Positions 61,791 through 64,000 of a stretch of DNA of 64,000 bases are shown here, in pieces. Each line of letters begins with the position of its first letter. The first letter of the stretch is position 1. A program made the position numbers and the translations under genes. The DNA is from Drosophila persimilis (Eukaryota > Arthropoda > Insecta > Diptera > Drosophilidae): positions 868,001 through 932,000 of the forward strand of contig NW_020825345.1 of NCBI RefSeq assembly GCF_003286085.1, given 5' to 3'. A model generated the notes under the pieces. The model ran no database searches and was not told where the DNA came from. It saw only the letters and a list, made by a program, of their open reading frames with translations.

Positions 61791-64000
61791 CCACCAATTT
61801 GTTCGCTCCTTTAAGATATAGGGAAGCTACCGAAAGAATATGTAAGGAACCATTCCATGACTACCGAAAGAACTTAACTTTAAACTTAACCAGCCCCACC
61901 CCCTACTGGATCAGCGAAAGATGAACGCTGCCAGACACTAAACATTAAGTCTAATAAAACTATTCCGACTAAAATCTGTAGAGGTGTGGTCATTAAAAGT
62001 AACAGGAAATGGGTATATGGGTATGGGAATGGGAATCGGATCGGAATGCCTTCCCACAAAAAATGATGTACATATCTTTTTTGATTGGTTTCTATTTTGG
62101 TTTTATTTTTGTTTTGTTTTTTTATTTATAAGAATAATTTATGTCTGCTTAGATTTGTTCGGTTACATGACATGACATGACCTGACTATGGTATGGTAGC
62201 ATCTTCAAACGTTTCCTCGTCCCTTCGGTTCCCCTCGCTGTGGGCTCTTCTCTCTAGCTATGCTTCCTGCTCTTCCGCTCTTTTGCTTGAAGTTATGTTC
62301 CTATGCTGCAAAAAGTTCAAAATCTTTTCGCTTCTATATATATTTTTGGTTGCCTATATGGTCTATATATGGTGATTTGTTTTCATATCTTTTCTTTTTG
62401 TAGTTGAGTTGAGGGTCAAATTACTTACGAGTTAACCTTTTTTTTTTGTTTTTTTTTCGTTTTTTGTTTTTATTTGCATTTGAGTTCTCTATTAGTGAGT
62501 ATTGCATTGCTTCGATTCGATTTTTGGTTGTGTCCTATGCTAAAATATGTATATTGTATACTAATCTGGCTTAGTTTTAGTAGATATACGAGTATTTCTC
62601 GAGGTTTGGGGGTCTAGAACATTTGATTTGAATTTTAAAAACCGATCGATCGATTACGATATACATACATATATATAGTATAAAGCCTGTAAAAAGGGAT
62701 TTCGTAATACAAATAGAATGATTTTTTTGTTTTGTTTTCTTGGCTGTTGCATTTACTTGACTTTTTTCGTGTACGGAATTGAATTAATTGATTCGATTCG
62801 AACTTACAAATTACAATACTATTACAATTACAATTACAAAAAATAAAGTTCGAGCATTGTATAAAAAATCGAGGTAAACTTGATAGTGCATCGGATCCGG
62901 GAGTGGAGCGTGGCGTCACTTGTATGCTTTGTTCATTCTTTGGCGTCATTAATATTTTGTTGTTGCTGGTGTCACGGGGGGAAACTCAGGGCATTCGGTT
63001 CAGTGGTTCAGTGGGCATTTAGGGGAAAGGTGGCGGCAGCCGCCGAAGGCATATTCGATTCCAATTCTTGATTTTACGATTTCTAATGGCTGTGTTCGGT
63101 GTTCGGTGTTCTGTTCTAAACGCTCCCTAAGCAAGCCTACGGATTGACAACATGGCTCACTGATTCACCGAACAGGGCTTAGTGTTCAGTGTCCTTCTTT
63201 CAGATGATATGAGGGCTCTACTTATACGAGAATGGGCTCATGGGCATGAAGGTGAACTAAATCACGATACCTGTCTTTTTCTTTATACGAGTACATATAG
63301 TATTTTGTTGCTTCTTATACTATATCCTATATGAAAGAGAGGGAGAGAGAGATAGAGAGAGACAGAGAGAGAGAGAAGAGAATATTTCGCATTTCGATCT
63401 TGTTTGTTTTTTCGTTTGTATTTGTTTTTGGGGGGTGGGCAAGTTTTTCCTATTTCGATCTCCTTTCAGAACTGCAACGTATATACTTTCTATACCTTCT
63501 GTTTTTGTTATACATATATATGTAGTATTGTATATGTTTTTTCTCTTAATAGGAAGAAGTTAGATAGTCTTAACATACGTGTACATAGCTATATTTGATA
63601 TCCATGGCGTTTTTGTGGTGCTTACATTTTTGTTTCGTTTTATTAGTTTTTTTTTAGTTTTTAATTTTTGTTCGTTTTGTTTTTGGGAACTTTTGGAACT
63701 GGGGAAACTTGAATTGCTTGTGGTGTGGGCTGGCTACGCCAAGTGGGGCCCGGGGCCATTCCCCACAGTGGGACAGGGCAAGCCAGGACGTGAGTTTAGC
63801 GTACCTATGTATATGTATATTTATATGTGTATGTCAGCATACATACATATATAGGCGTGTGTGAGGGGTGTGTGTGTGCTCCTAAAGCGGCAAATATGCA
63901 CCCTGTTTGAGAGATTAATGGGCAATTTGCTTTGTCAAATATTTCTTAAGACTTATACTTAGATTTGTTTGCCTTTTGCCTGGGATCAGCATTATCATTA
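61791..64000 (-). other. Right flank, possible 3' UTR of a converging minus-strand gene
   Basis: From about 61790 the plus strand turns T-rich (TTTTGTTTTT runs near 62090-62130, 62440-62480, 62730 and 63640-63690), the mirror image of the A-rich Unr 3' UTR. On the minus strand AATAAA occurs at 62121-62126. No coding exon is recognisable. A plus-strand AATAAA at 61953-61958 could instead be a further Unr end. The segment also holds ATACGAGTA motifs (about 62586 and 63288) and a GA run at 63331-63380. Confidence 0.3.

Overview
The window looks like insect nuclear DNA, most likely Drosophila. The genes are intron-bearing with GT-AG splice sites and short (about 60-100 bp) introns. Untranslated regions are A-rich, CAA/CAG runs are common, and the three recognisable genes are clear fly orthologues. 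The density of GGGGCA, GATACA and GA/GT microsatellites suggests an obscura-group species, but that is only an inference.

Layout. (1) 1-38.4 kb is the 5' part of a minus-strand Musashi-family gene, Rbp6. Its first coding exon (37158-37273) and its 41-nt second exon (23861-23901) are separated by a 13 kb intron. A further intron of more than 23.8 kb runs off the left edge. Both introns are packed with simple repeats, minisatellites and possible regulatory clusters, with no other convincing gene. (2) 38.4-50.2 kb is a direct tandem duplication of about 5.5-5.9 kb. Each copy holds a complete minus-strand four-exon gene for the mitochondrial m-AAA protease subunit AFG3L2, plus a possible small plus-strand secreted or membrane ORF. 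The two proteases are predicted to be identical, while the flanks of the duplicated block have diverged. (3) 50.7-61.8 kb is the plus-strand gene Unr (CSDE1 orthologue), coding for a multi-cold-shock-domain RNA-binding protein of 1039 residues in ten coding exons. It has a very long A-rich 5' leader region and an A-rich 3' UTR with several poly(A) signals and three repeated hairpins. (4) From about 61.8 kb to the end the plus strand becomes T-rich. This fits the 3' UTR of a converging minus-strand gene whose coding part lies outside the window.

The genes do not form one pathway. Rbp6 and Unr both code for post-transcriptional regulators (RRM and cold-shock proteins), and AFG3L2 is an inner-membrane mitochondrial protease. 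AFG3L2 copy 2 and Unr are divergently arranged, with housekeeping-type core-promoter motifs near both. The observations most worth following up are the concerted evolution of the AFG3L2 pair, the three stem-preserving hairpins and A-rich UTRs of Unr, the duplicated small ORF, and the 11-bp and 115-150-bp tandem arrays with Grainyhead-type palindromes inside the Rbp6 intron.
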